Part shown: positions 1-11,875 of the stretch, piece after piece
Layout: each line of letters begins with the position of its first letter
Position numbering within the stretch: the stretch's first letter is position 1
The notes under the pieces: generated by a model
Seen by the model: the letters and a program-made list of their open reading frames with translations, nothing else
What the model was told of the DNA's origin: nothing
The model's database searches: none
Assembly (NCBI GenBank): GCA_036346275.1
Contig: CM070727.1
Location: 8,547,760-8,611,759 of the forward strand
From: Otatea glauca
Taxonomy: Eukaryota > Streptophyta > Magnoliopsida > Poales > Poaceae
DNA length: 64,000 nt
Direction: 5' to 3'
Translations under genes and position numbers: made by a program

Positions 1-99
1 GCCATAGTCCATAAATAGATCAGATTAAATGTTCTATCATCAGTTTCACTCATTTCTAATATATGAAGAGCCTGAATATGTTCAAAATCCCTCTTGTAG

Positions 100-3000
100 G
101 TGGGCTGAATGGAACGGACAGTACAGAGACGGTATTCGAAGATTTATTAAGGTACTTCATGAGCAAAAATGACTTGTTAAATACTGTATAAGCAAAGATG
201 TGTTTGACTATAACAGTTCTATGATATAGATGATAATAGATCAGAGGGTCTGTTGGAGAGGATTCTTATGCTTATCATCATGTCATACATTGCAGTTAGC
301 ATTTTTTAAACCGTGACATAGAAAAGTTCCTTTGGTGACCAATGTACTGGCACTGAGCTTCTTATTCCGCTGCTATTCATTTTTACCTTGAAGTTGTTGG
401 TAGGAGCAAAAAAGCCAGTTAGAGATGGCCCTGATGGCATAGGGACTTCAATTCTTCCACAAAAAACTGCAATCCACAGTATTATTTTAGACTTATCTCT
501 ATTCTATACTTTAGCCGAATTTTTAGATGGATTTGTTCAGATCATAAGCATCAAAGACCCAACATGCAACTTCAAGATTTACCATTCTAAACATGACCTG
601 AAGTTACAGAATAGTTTTGCATTGCATCGGAGCTTGCACAGCATTTCCGTTTCAATTCCTTTGTTTATTGTTTTTAAATCTTGTTTCTTCAAGCACAAAG
701 GAATGGTCAAAGAATATTGTTATACATTTTCAGGGTGACCCTGGCATGAAGGGGGTGTTTGCAACTCGTGTGTCTGGATCTGCTGATCTCTACCAGGTTC
801 GCTTGTTTTGATATGCTCTTTCCTTTCTAACCTGATGGTTTAGCCATTTGCTGAGAATATTGCTTGCTTGATCATCTCCTTAAATGCCACTTGCTTTTGG
901 GACCTTCATTTTTCTCAAATGTTTTGCTGTATTTCACAATAGTTAGGTTGAAACTCTTGTTAATTTCATATCATCAAGCTCCAAGTTTTATCTTTATGTA
1001 AATCAATTTGCCTTGTTTTAAGTTCTAATTAATTTCTCCTGGATCCAATTGTTTGAAAGGTAGTAACTGTATTATGAGTACTGTCGTGAGATGTCATTTG
1101 AAAATGTAGAGGCCAGTTATCTTTGCTGTCATCTGTCGTTTTTTCTGTATAGGGGGTTGCCGAAGATACAGGTCTATAGAGTAGATTTGTGGACAGCCCT
1201 GGTCGGCTACACCGACCCCTGGGGATGCGTAGATGGGGAGTGAGGTGAAATCAATGCAAGGAAACACACAAGATTCCATTACTCAAGTGTGAAGTACAAG
1301 AGTTGGATCCTCCTTCCCAGGGTTTGAAATCTCGTTTTCGGATGACATCTTAAGAGGTGGCCGAAATCCGAAATCTCGCCGATATCTCGGAATTTCGGAC
1401 AAATCCCGGACGAAATGCAAAAAAAATTTTTCAAATCCATTGTTTTTTGCACCAAGAAATCCGAAATTTCGACCGGAATTCCCGAAATCTCAGCGAGATT
1501 TTGGTGAATTTGCACCGAGCGAAAAATGGCTCAAACGACGTCAAAATTTTTTGTGGAGGGTCCTCACACATCAGTGATGTTCCCATAAAAATTTCAGATG
1601 ATTATCAAGCCTGAGGAATTTTTAAAAATTAAAAAATTGCTACTGTCCTGATAAAACGTTGACCGTCAAGTTTGAACCAAATGAAAAATGGAACAAACCA
1701 CGTTAGAAAATTTTGTGTATGATTCAGACATATCACTAATGTTCCCATAAATTTTTCAGATGATGATGAAGCTCGAGGAATTTTTAAAATTCGGACAGTG
1801 GTGATGTCCGAATGAAAAATGCTTGAAACCACGTTAGAAAATTTTGAAATTTTGATTGGATGGTTTCAATTTTTTTAAACTTTTATATAAGGATTCTGAG
1901 GCAATGTATAAGCTCTCCTAAAAATTTTGGATCATGATCACACTCGAGCAAATTTATAAAATTTTGACAATGTTAGTGTCTCAGTTATATTCATTCTGTT
2001 TTTTATTTTTTAAAGATAACAAATGAAGTTAAAATATTTTGAATTTTTTTTGTATGATCCTATACTTCTCAAGATGGTACCATCAATTTTTCATAGCATG
2101 ATAAAGCTTGTACAATTTTATAAAAATCCGACAGTGTTTCTGCAATTTTTAAAAAAACGTCTCCAAAATTCGGTTTTTTAACAAAAGATGACATTATTAA
2201 GGATTATTGATCTAAATCTGGCCCTCAAATTCGAAAATACCTTGTCGAAATTATTGAGGTTACTGTAGCATAAATTTTTTTGAATTTGTTTTACTCCGGC
2301 TACATTTTCAAAACCGTCCACCTCCTGATTTCGAGGTCTCAGCGAGATCCGACGAGATTTCGGTGAGATTTTGTTCCTTGCTCCTTCCCCATTTACATGG
2401 GTTTCTATTTATAGATCTAGGATGGGAAGGGTAGGATGGGAAAGGGGCGAAATTACAATGTTGCCCGCGGCCTCCCACAGTTAGGGGTACACAAGTCATT
2501 TCCGTCACGACTTGCTTGATTCCCGAATGCACCCGTGTGTCTACCCTCTGTTTGGCTCGATGTGTCCCGCGGGGTACACCGGTTGGCTTGAGTGGAGCGG
2601 CGTGCCTTGGGGCAATCTGGCCCGAGCTGCTCCACGACCCCCGTCTTCGTGTTCCACACCAAACTAAATGGCTTTTAGCCCATTGAGTTCTTGGATTGGG
2701 ATGCGCGTGACCCTTCCCACAACAGTAGCCCCTCTATGATATGGGCGATGGAGTGGCGTTCATCCAGGTCATCGTGCCTTCTACAGGAGCATGACTTCCA
2801 CAAATAAAAAGAAAAACTAGGTGAGTTTTATGGTGTCTTGGGCTACGGCTTGGTCCAACAAGCCAAAAAAGGGGAAAAACGGTTTGGCCCAATTGGCAAA
2901 GGTGCTAGCTGGCTCGACCTAGCCTAACTGTCGGCCCACTCATAGCCTAACCAAGGGGGCTAGGGTTTACTCCCTAACGCCTCCATCTTCCTTTCCCCAA

Positions 3001-6000
3001 TTCCAAACTTTTGAAAAATTTCACCGTTCCCTTTACTAGCCACACCTCATCTCCCTCACCTCTCTTCTCCTCCCGATCCACTCGTCCTCGCATATCCCCT
3101 ATCGTCGGCCATGCCCTGCCATCATCCATCATCACAGAGGAGTCGCGCGGTCGCCTTGCTTCGCCGTACGCATGTGCGGCAAGCAGGCCCAGTGCCAGGG
3201 GAGATGATCGTGCCACTGATGGCTTCAAAGGCCGTCATGGCCACTAGATCTACACCGTCTACCACTGTGTCTCCGTTGGAGTGGACCGCTGGTCCCAGGC
3301 CAATCGCCTTGCAGCCTCGATTCGCCGTTGGGGATCCCAGCCGCCACCTATCGTTTTCCATACGCACGGGCAGAGATGTCACCGCTGACTCCTCGCCGCT
3401 GCCTGGACACGGCACCACCACGTGCCGTTCACCCCAACCTCCCGTCTTCCAACTCGTGCTGCCACTAACAGGGACACCAGTCTCGAGCTTGATCCTAGAG
3501 TGGTCTAGGCCAGTCCAAAGTGAGCGACACCGTGGACGGAGTGGGGAGACAACGCGCGATGGAGGCTGTCCGGATCGGGGGTTGTCTAGAACAGGGGCAT
3601 CCTAGGACATGAGTGGTTCGCCGAGGCAGTCTGGATCGGGGCTGCACAGAACGAGTGCATGCCAGGACAGGAGTGTTTTGCAGAGGTAATCCGTGGGGGC
3701 TATCCGAGACGAAGGAAGCTGGCAGGGTCTATTCGGGACAGGTGTAATCTGGATAAGGGGTCACTGGACTACGGAGGTGGTCCGGTTTGGTTAATGCCCG
3801 GTGGGGAGTGTTCATCTTGGGAAACACCACCTCGGCCCGCAACCCCATGTTGCGAGGTCTGAGCTGGGCCCTACTTGGGTCGAACTCCCTGGACCAGACA
3901 GGGGTTCGAGCTGACCTGCATGTGTTTTGGGGATAGGGGGAGCCGGTGACATGCTCCATGTTCTTGGGGTATTCCACTGCTTTGGACTCTGTTAGTGACA
4001 CTTTAAGGAAGGCGAGATTCCTCACGTGGGACTCGTGGTGCTAAGAGGTGCCACTATTCTGGGCCAACTTTGATCGCTCCTTCAAAGTGGCCATTGCACT
4101 TTGCCGGCTACGTTGTTGCTAAAGAAGAGTGTTAGGTGCCATAATTTGATGTTTTAGGAATGTTAGTGAAGGATCGAAATGGCGATCAGAGGGGGGGGGG
4201 GGTGAATGATCCCAACTAAATTTTTCCCCTTTGAAAGAAATCCAACCAAGACTCCACTTGAAACACTCATGAGAAGAGCAAAAACAGGAAACTCTGTCTG
4301 GCCGGTACTACTGCAGCACATAGTGCACCAAAACCGGGCAAAAACCAACATCTTGGTCTTGGACTTGCTCGTGGGGTTTTGATAATCAAGGAGATCTTGG
4401 ATAACCTCCCACTTGTCACAGCAAGCAAAACACACACGAAAAGAACCACACAAACACGATCTACAAGACTAGTTCTTCTCAAGTATAAAAGATCGGTTTC
4501 TTGCAAAGAAAAGCACAAGGTTTGCCTAGATGATTGAGATATGATCTAAGAAGATTCATCTATCAATCATTCATCCTTGGCATAATATCCACAAGCATTT
4601 AGAAGGAGGAGAGGCAAATCCAAATGTACGGAAAGTAAATTGCAAAAATTTAAAGTGCGGAATTTAAATGTTGAATTTAAGACATAATGTAAATGCTGAA
4701 ATTAAATTCAGAATCGTAAGAAAGTAAAATTTTATTTCTTGGGAGGAAGGTTTACAAAGCCTCATAACAAGGTGGGCAAAGCTCAAAGGAGCACACAAAA
4801 CCTTCAAGAGGGGAGAGCTACCCCTATCCCTCTATTTATACTACTCTTGAGTCATCCTCCACCCTTGGATGAGTTCTACTTGGCCCTCAAGAAACCTTAT
4901 CAAGGGTTGAGATTCACTCAAGCTAACTTGACCGCTACTCTATCCTCTAAACCGCAATCCAATGGCTCTCCTTGATCCGAGTAGCCCCAAGTTAGCATCT
5001 CAGCCGTTTACTTGTCTTCTAGGCTCGCAGCGACTCCGTCTCTGGTCATCCTCCGGCGATTCCCGGCCGTTTGAACCTCCAGCGCACCTCGCCTAGTCCC
5101 GGTCATCCTCCGCCTCACCAAGACCTAGCACCGTTGTCCTGCAACCATCAAAAACAAGGAAACCCATCATATAGCAATGTCCAAAATGATATACAATAAT
5201 TATCCAATTGCTAAAAATAAATCAGATTCTAACTCAAATACAGTCAAATACTTATCACCAACATAGGTATACTCTACATGGTCTTTCAGTTAGCTTGCCA
5301 GGTGGAGCCAACCGTTGTATTCTACACGTTTTTGTTTGCAATAAAACTTCATGAGTAGTAGGGATATGTTTCTACCCTATCCCCTGATGAAAAAAAAAAC
5401 TTAGCGCACGAGGTAAAGGACGAGAGCGCTCCACGGCATCCAATTGAAAACACTTAGTGCACGGCAGAGGCTAAGGATGCTTCCTAGCATCCAACGGAGA
5501 AAGTAGCACGGTTGAAGCTGAAAGCACTCCGCGTTGTCTCCCAACAAAAAATATAGCACGCAAGGTGGTGGACCAAGTGGGCTTCGTGCCTTCCCCAATG
5601 TAAAAACTTAGCACACGATGTGGGGGCCGAGCGGCTTCACGTGTTTTTTTGTAATTTGTTCATTGGTTCTCGTTGAGGGGGTACGTTATTACGGTGTCTC
5701 TCATCGAAAAAAATTTAGCTCTCGAGACTAGGCTCTAGAGATCTTTGTGGTTGTGGAGAGGCCGGAACATCGTCGTCTCCCATCGAAAAAAAAAATTAAA
5801 CTTAGCACTTGAGACGAGTCTCGAGAGCGCTTCATGGTTGGGGAGAGGCGGAACATCGCCGTCTTGTTGGAGGCGAGGCTGCTATGTGGTGTCCAACAGA
5901 AAACGTAGCGCGGTTGGAGATGAGAACGCTTTGTGCTGTCTCCCAACATAAAAACTTATCGCATGAGGTGGAGAATGAAAGCACTCCATGGCGTCTGATG

Positions 6001-8349
6001 GAAAAAACTTGGCACGGAGAATGAGAGCGCTCCGCGGTCCATCCGACAGGAAAAACTGAGTAATGAGCTTTAAGATTTTTATTTATGTGGAAACTGGAAA
6101 TTATTTTGTTTGTTTAGCAAAAGAAAAATATGTAAAGCAAGTTTCCCTGATGTAAGTTTGGTTGACAGGTGAACAAGCGGAAGCCTCACCATAGTGTAAA
6201 CTTTGTAATCGCACATGATGGATTTACTTTATATGACCTTGTTTCATACAACTTCAAGGTAACTGGGGTGAACTACACAGTTTAAATCCAGATCATTTCT
6301 ATGCAAGTAGTAGTAGCTATGTTAATATGCTTTCTGTTTTGAACAAAATCATAGCACAATGATGCTAACGGAGAAGGTGGCTGTGATGGGTGCAATGACA
6401 ATTTTAGCTGGAACTGTGGTGTTGAAGGTGCCTGCTTTACCGAATATATAATTTTGTTTTGTAAATTGAATTATCGAAGTGTAGAGTGATGCTATTTCTT
6501 TTCATATTTCATAATATTAATATATTTAACTGAAGTATATAATAGCAAAGTTGTTCAAAATTACTACGTACCCTATTGTATGAGTGAGTGATAAAGTAAT
6601 CAAGAAAATGAAAAAGTTTGTTTTAGAACAGGAAAATGAGAAGGTACGATTTCGTTGAAATTTACTGTTTTGTAGTTTGTTTAACAGGACTCAAAGAATA
6701 CTCCTAGTAGTGAAGCTTCTATATCATGATCGAACCGGATTACTATAGAAGCTGCAGTATCATTTTTTGCATGGAAAAGAATAACATTTATTTCGCTTAA
6801 TTCTATGTCATATATGTTCAGTGTTGTAGAAACTTATGTTCTTGCTCTTTGACAGGAGAAACAAATGATTTGAATGTGTTAAGTCTGCGTGTGAGACAAA
6901 TGAAGAACTTCCATGTGGCATTAATGATTTCTCAGGCAAATATTGTTGACTACAATATAGTTGGTTTTGATACAATTGCGTCATGTATAAATTATCAGAT
7001 ACTTACCTTTTTTGTATTACAGGGCACTCCAATGATGCTGATGGGAGACGAATATGGCCATACACGTTATGGAAACAATAATAGCTATGGGCATGATACT
7101 TTCATAAATCATTTCCAATGGGAACAGGTTACATGATTATTTTCATTTTCCATTAAGAATATATCTATTGATGTGACATATATATATATATTAATTTGTT
7201 CTCTGGTGTTCCTGTTGATGTAGTTAGAAGAAAGAAGAGATGGCCATTTCAGGTTTTTCTCAGAGATGATCAAGTTTCGTCATAACCACCCAATACTGAG
7301 ACGCGACAGGTTTCTTAATAAAGTAAGTTCAATTCTTGGTGTATTCTTAGTGTTATTCTTGCAATTGACTAGTTTGTTGAAGGTAACTCTTTTTTTTTCC
7401 TTTTGCCAAAAATAGTTATTGCCATATGCTGAATACCTTCTAAGTTTATTATCTCAGCAGTCTCTAATTAGACATAGTATAATGAACACGGCAAGGATAC
7501 AATTTGCCAGATTTTGTAGGATGCAGCTCTTGGTTTAACTTTTTCTCTTCCAAAGATTTTCATTGTACTGAAATCTTTTTTGTTGGTAGAATGATGTCAC
7601 CTGGCATGAAGATTGTTGGGGAAACCAGGAAAGCAAATTCTTGGCATTCACGTAAGGAAGTTTGCTTGTTGCATTTGATTAGATACTACATTTTGACCAT
7701 AAGATGGTATTTGTTGTAGTTTGATTGCTACAGATATTTGGATTTTTCAACTGCTCACTTGCAATTTTAATGTAGGGTACATGACCACAACTCTGGTGGA
7801 GATATCTATTTGGCATTCAATGCTCATGACTATTTTGTGGACGCTGTAATTCCCCCACCACCGCACCACCATAAGTGTTGGAACCGTGTGGTACAGATAC
7901 TTTCTGATCTTGCTAAAATGTTTAATGGAGTAACTTACTATGTAGTCCTAGCATAGTCAAGTTCCAATTATGTAATATTGCTGTCTGTACTTGCTTCAAA
8001 TGTTACTATAGTTATTAGTTGGACAAATTATACTCTTACCATGTCGAAACAAGACAAGACGCTAGATAATGATGTTATAATTGTGTCCTTTAAACCTGCT
8101 ACAACTGGATTGGAGTTCATAAGTTGCTTTGAATTTTTACATTTACCGTGGTCTGACTAGATTTAGTGTATCCTTTCCGCCCTGTTTTCCCTTCTGTTTA
8201 GCTATCTTAAACTTACTTTCATCACCTTTCTGCAGGTGGATACCAACCTGGAATCACCGAATGATATTGTACCAGAAGGGGTGCCATTTATAGGATCAAG
8301 GTATAGAATTGCTCCATACTCTTCCATCCTGCTCAAGGCGAACCCTTAG
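100..8349 (+). CDS. ISA3: Isoamylase-type starch-debranching enzyme, ISA3 class (3' part, 10 exons)
   Basis: Hydrolyses alpha-1,6 branches of starch in plastids; ISA3 enzymes act mainly on short branches during starch breakdown (family knowledge). Exons read from splice borders and continuous frame: 100-151, 734-796, 6169-6258, 6355-6427, 6856-6935, 7023-7127, 7224-7322, 7590-7651, 7776-7890, 8236-8349; together they give 283 residues ending LLKANP and TAG. GH13 region IV is visible as NFVIAHDGF in exon 6169-6258, including the third catalytic Asp. MLMGDEYGHTRYGNNNSYGH (7041-7100) and the tail VPEGVPFIGSRYRIAPYSS point to ISA3 rather than ISA1 or ISA2. The N-terminal part, with the transit peptide, CBM48 and GH13 regions I-III, lies left of the window. 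All phases join without stop codons, so the visible half looks functional. Introns 797-6168 and 6936-7022 are unusual and listed separately. Confidence 0.95.
1146..2724 (-). mobile_element. LTR-like segment (3' LTR of a minus-strand retroelement) interrupted by a hAT
   Basis: On the + strand the block starts TGTATAGGGGG and ends CCCACAACA, so it has TG...CA ends. Immediately right of it the minus strand reads AGAGGGGCTAC, a polypurine tract as expected next to a 3' LTR. A minus-strand TATAAATAG lies at 2405-2413. Removing the hAT insertion and one target copy (1318-2388) leaves about 508 bp, a normal LTR length. No partner LTR or coding region was found nearby, so the element is truncated or strongly decayed. 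The superfamily cannot be told. Confidence 0.5.
1318..2380 (+). mobile_element. Non-autonomous hAT-type element, CGAAATTTCGG family, copy 1 (1063 bp)
   Basis: An exact 8-bp duplication CTCCTTCC flanks the element (1310-1317 and 2381-2388). The left end is CAGGGTTTGAAATCTCG and the right end, reversed, is CAAGGAACAAAATCTC, giving imperfect inverted ends starting CA. The ends are rich in CCGAAAT/ATTTCGG motifs. The interior (about 1520-2180) repeats a degenerate unit with a landmark (cagatgatnatnaagc, then gagnaattttta) near 1595, 1757, 1930 and 2091, that is about every 165 bp. No transposase is encoded. An 8-bp duplication with short CA-starting ends is typical of hAT elements. Confidence 0.8.
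2725..4150. other. GC-richer intronic stretch without recognisable gene
   Basis: Probably the internal part of the decayed retroelement whose LTR lies at 1146-2724, because it starts with the polypurine tract side. The reading frames between 3011 and 4025 have no recognisable domain and lie inside an ISA3 intron. Confidence 0.4.
4187..5280. other. LTR-like or other repeat sequence beginning at a G-run
   Basis: A run of twelve G residues (about 4190-4201) precedes TGAATGATCC, resembling a polypurine tract followed by an LTR start. The following 1 kb is non-coding and AT-rich, then C/T-rich near 4980-5150. I did not find a matching terminus or target duplication, so the assignment is tentative. 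Confidence 0.25.
5385..6060. repeat. Degenerate minisatellite in ISA3 intron
   Basis: The phrases AAAACTTAGCAC, GAGAGCGCTCC and CATCCAACGG recur about every 50-80 bases, roughly ten times with strong drift, between 5385 and 6060. The array ends about 110 bases before the exon that carries the catalytic-Asp region. Overlapping open frames on both strands here are by-products of the repeat. Confidence 0.75.
6936..7022 (+). other. GC-AG intron in ISA3
   Basis: The exon ends ATTTCTCAG and the next bases are GCAAAT, not GT; the acceptor is TATTACAG before GGCACTCC. Joining these borders gives MISQ-GTPMML, the expected protein sequence. The alternative GT sites would break the conserved block. Confidence 0.85.
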
Positions 8350-8930
8350 AATGGTGGACGCAAGTCATTCTGAAGGAAGCATGATAATAATGTCAGTTCT
8401 GGCTCAGTTTGGTGGGTGGTTTGATTGGTTAAAAAGACATTCTGGTCTTACTTTCGAAGCTCTTAAATAACCGTACTGCAAGCATGACAAATTTCAAGCT
8501 GGGAGTCGGGTGCATCTTAGTGAAAATCTACCCGTCGGAGCCACGGTTGGAACTGGTATAGAGCCAAGCACATAAGCGCCTGTAGACTGAAGTTGCTAGT
8601 GTTTTGGTTGGGGGCAGCTCGAGGTTGAGGAAATATAGTATTAATACTATTTTACTTAGGAATCTGTTCTTTCATTTTTATTTGACCTGGGAATGGCTAT
8701 CGAGCTCTTGTTTCCATAATAATTTTGCATCAAAGCCCACGTTTACGACTTCAAACTTTCCTATGTATGGAAGTGGAAGCCCTTGTTTCATCTTTTTAAG
8801 CATACTGTTGTTGATACTCTCTGCGTTCTTTTTTAACTGGCGTTTTTTACTCTAAACATTCTCTAGGATGTGACTGTCAACGTTACTTTTGTAACTATTT
8901 TATTATATATGAATAAAATTATAATATATG
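8350..8930 (+). terminator. ISA3 3' UTR with possible poly(A) signal
   Basis: Non-coding sequence follows the TAG at 8347-8349. AATAAA occurs at 8912-8917 in an AT-rich stretch. The true cleavage site cannot be fixed from sequence alone. Confidence 0.35.
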
Positions 8931-10420
8931 AAAGTATTCTTAAAGATAAATATAATAATATAGTTTTTATACAGTCAACGTAGATAGTTTTAAACATATA
9001 AAAGCTTGACTACACGGATTCTAAGGTGTCACTTAAAAAAGAAAGGAGGTGGTAGACTGATGGAGCCATACTTATGAGCTTGCACGAATGTTTAGTAAGA
9101 AATCGGAGTGCAAACAGAGTAGATAATTTGCATCCGACCGATAGACCGAAGGCTTGCATAGTGAATATGAAAAGGAGAAATAGATATGTTTGTGTCCTAC
9201 TTGACTTCAAGAAAAAATGCGGAATATGATATAAGATAAACGGTGTCTATCCATATCTGCTTCGATTGCATCTCTAATGTCTAATTTCCTATGTAGAAGT
9301 GTAAATGGAGCAAATAATTTTCGTTCCCTGGAGTTTTGTGACCCCAACGACCTTAGCATAATCAAAGGTAACACTTTATATACGTAGGAGGTGACCCTAA
9401 TTGCTAAAAGGTAACATCGGTGGTCTAATTTCTTGGATAAACTCTTGTATTCGCCTTCCTGACCGACTAAATACTTCCGGAGTGAATACGGTACGGAAGA
9501 GAGAAATGGTTAAAAGTTAAAATATGATACAAGTAGAGCGATATCCATCCTTATCAGTTCCGATTATGCCGACAGCTAGGATAGAACGAAAAAAAGTTGG
9601 CATAAAAATAAGTAAATTCTGCAGTCCTCGTAGCATCGGTACTTGGAATTAACCTGCCTTCACTTCTTGCCTGCAAGTGGTTGTGGCCTTGTTGCGGCAG
9701 TGTCATGCTCAATTGTTCATCGTGTTCGGCTGCGGCGGCAAGCTCCGGAGAGACGGCGACGACGGTTCGTACGGAGAAAATTCACAGGTGCGCAACGGGA
9801 GGGATGCTACAAGGTTCCCAAACAGGCACCAATCTGTTCTCTAGTGCAGCCAAAAGAAGAGCCAGCGTGACAAATATAACATGGCATTGACAGGGCTGGG
9901 CCAGCCGGTGCTTTCAACCAGGCATGTGATGAGTTCGCATGTCCATCTCAACTGGACGCCACCAACGCGGCCAGCCCTCCCATTACAGCCAGGTAATCCT
10001 CAATCATTGGTAAACAACCACCTTCCAATAGGTTCCAAACAGAGGGAAAGGAAACGAAATGAGGTGAGGCGAATGCCTTTAGCTGAACCAAACGGTGTAC
10101 TTAGCTGTCCTGTTAAGGGGGTCCAGATCCTAAGTGTGGGGAATGCTTTGCGAGCTGTGGCTGTCTTTGTGATCTGCTCATTATATATATGTGTGAGAGC
10201 AAGCGCTTTGCTAGTACTAACCACCTCTTAAACTTATGGACAGTGGAATTTGGAAAATTGTTTAGGAAAATTCCCAACCATTCATCAGTGGCCAATGAAG
10301 AATGAACCACTCTAGTACATCATTATGTCATGCTGGTTTCCCCACTGGCCTCCAAGGAGAATATATGGAAGTCCTTCCACCCACCCACTAAAGCTTCGCA
10401 CTGCTTAATTTATAGCCAGC
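8931..10420. other. Intergenic, no supported gene
   Basis: Only short open frames without recognisable domains occur here. The patch at 9640-9890 is GC-richer and could be a decayed gene fragment, but I do not recognise it. Confidence 0.5.
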
Positions 10421-11340
10421 ATTAGGCCCCTTTGGAATACGGGAAGCCTGATGGAATTATGAGGAATTGAGATATCATCCACTCTTACTGATCGTTTTTT
10501 TGCAATGAAATTCTTACGAGACGGCGACTAAGCAAATCCCTAATGGCCTACTGATCTTCCTGATCTCTAACCTACACTGCCCAGTCAACTGTCTCCAATT
10601 GTTCCAACTGTACCATGCTACATGCTTCATGGGCGTGCAGGCCATGGAAACATGGTGGCAACTTACGATTTTCAAGCAAGTTTGTGGCTGTCACGTTGCA
10701 GCTCGACACCACGAAGTCATTCACTTGGAAGGTGGATGACGGCTTGTCTTTGCTAGTTGGTACATCAGTGTCACCTAGCTCTGGACACCGTTGCCACCGG
10801 CCGGCTGGAATCTTCCACCCTGGGCACAGCCCATTTTGATGGAACTGATGCTGCAATGCGGATTTTGTTTGATCGGACCAACTTATTTGTTCCAAATTGC
10901 TGTTCTTAAATAGGATCGGTTGATGATGTGTCGTTCCATGGATGATATTTCGGGTCGTATCAGGATATTTGTTGGCAACCCATCGTGTGGAACAACACAA
11001 ATCTGAGTTCATTGTCATTCAGAAGGATCAAGCAAGTGATTCGACTTGCGAGGGAGGTTTATGGAGTACATTATTGAAATGCAACAATGCTTTCAAGGGC
11101 CTGTTTGGAATAATGCTTGATTGAAACAGTTTGTGCTTCGTGAGTTTTAGAGGAAAGGAAAAGCGAATGTTTCGTCACAGAGGAGTTGCAACAAAATTTC
11201 CTACGGAATTTGTAGAATATCTTGGTCCTTGTTTGGAAACATGGATTCCAATGGGACGTGGGAATTTTGACAGAATTTAACAGGAAACATTGCAATCCTT
11301 CCACATTTCCTTTGGCGTTCTTGTTTCCAAAGGAGGACTA
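10421..11340. repeat. MITE-like pieces with GGCC(T/C)NTTTGGAA ends
   Basis: GGCCCCTTTGGAATAC (about 10425) and GGCCTGTTTGGAATAATG (about 11098) look like left ends, and TTTCCAAAGGAGGAC (about 11323-11337) like an inverted right end. The part 11098-11337 would make a MITE of about 240 bp. Target duplications are not clear. Confidence 0.3.
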
Positions 11341-11479
11341 CGTGTTTTGTGTGTCTGATCTAGAGCTACCTATCCGATAACATAATCACGCTTTTCTACA
11401 TGGTTGTTAAGAACCAGGCAGGTGCATTTGTGTGTATCTTTGGTAGAAGAAGACGAACGTAGTGAAGAAGTGGAGGTTT

Positions 11480-11712
11480 AGGGTTTGGTTAGGTTGGAAA
11501 TCTCTGGATTTATTGTCTTCTGGGTCAAGTTGAACTTTGCGAAGGAGTGGAACTTTGGGTTTTGTAAGGATTTGGTTAGGTCGGAATTAACTGGATATAT
11601 CTTATGGATCAAGGTGAGCATTGCGAAGGAGTGGAACTTTAGGTTTTGGGAGGGTTTGGTTAGATTGGAAACCACAGGATTTATCTTACGGGTTGAGTTT
11701 TTAGAATATTAA
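11480..11712. repeat. Tandem repeat, period about 85 bp, 2.6 copies
   Basis: TTTGGTTAGGTTGG at 11484, TTTGGTTAGGTCGG at 11571 and TTTGGTTAGATTGG at 11655 mark three successive units. GCGAAGGAGTGGAACTTT follows in the first two. The open frames across it are created by the repeat. Confidence 0.8.
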
Positions 11713-11875
11713 CTCTCTTAATGCGCCACAAAGGGAGAGCACCACCTCATCAGTTTTGCAAAAAAGCCCTCTGAATTTCTGAATATTAACCCTCTTAATG
11801 CGCCAAGAATCCCCGCAAAGTGAGAGCGCCACCTCATCAGTTTTGCAAAAAAGCTCTCTGAATTTCTGAAATTAC
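11704..11875. repeat. Second tandem repeat, two copies of about 80 bp
   Basis: GAATATTAAC(T/C)CTCTTAATG and CACCTCATCAGTTTTGCAAA each occur twice (units starting near 11704 and 11781), the second unit carrying a short insertion. It directly abuts the 85-bp repeat. Confidence 0.75.

Larger units (their letters stand above)
797..6168 (+). other. 5.4-kb ISA3 intron loaded with insertions
   Basis: The donor follows LYQ (gttcgc) and the acceptor precedes VNKRKP (ttgacag). The other ISA3 introns seen here are 87-582 bases. This one holds an LTR-like block (1146-2724) with a hAT inside it, a GC-richer stretch (2725-4150), a second LTR-like stretch (about 4190-5280) and a minisatellite (about 5385-6060). 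No open reading frame here looks like a real gene. Confidence 0.85.

Noticed and set aside
3111..3605. 164-codon + strand frame in the ISA3 intron
   Set aside because: It lies inside a retroelement-like intronic block and shows no domain.
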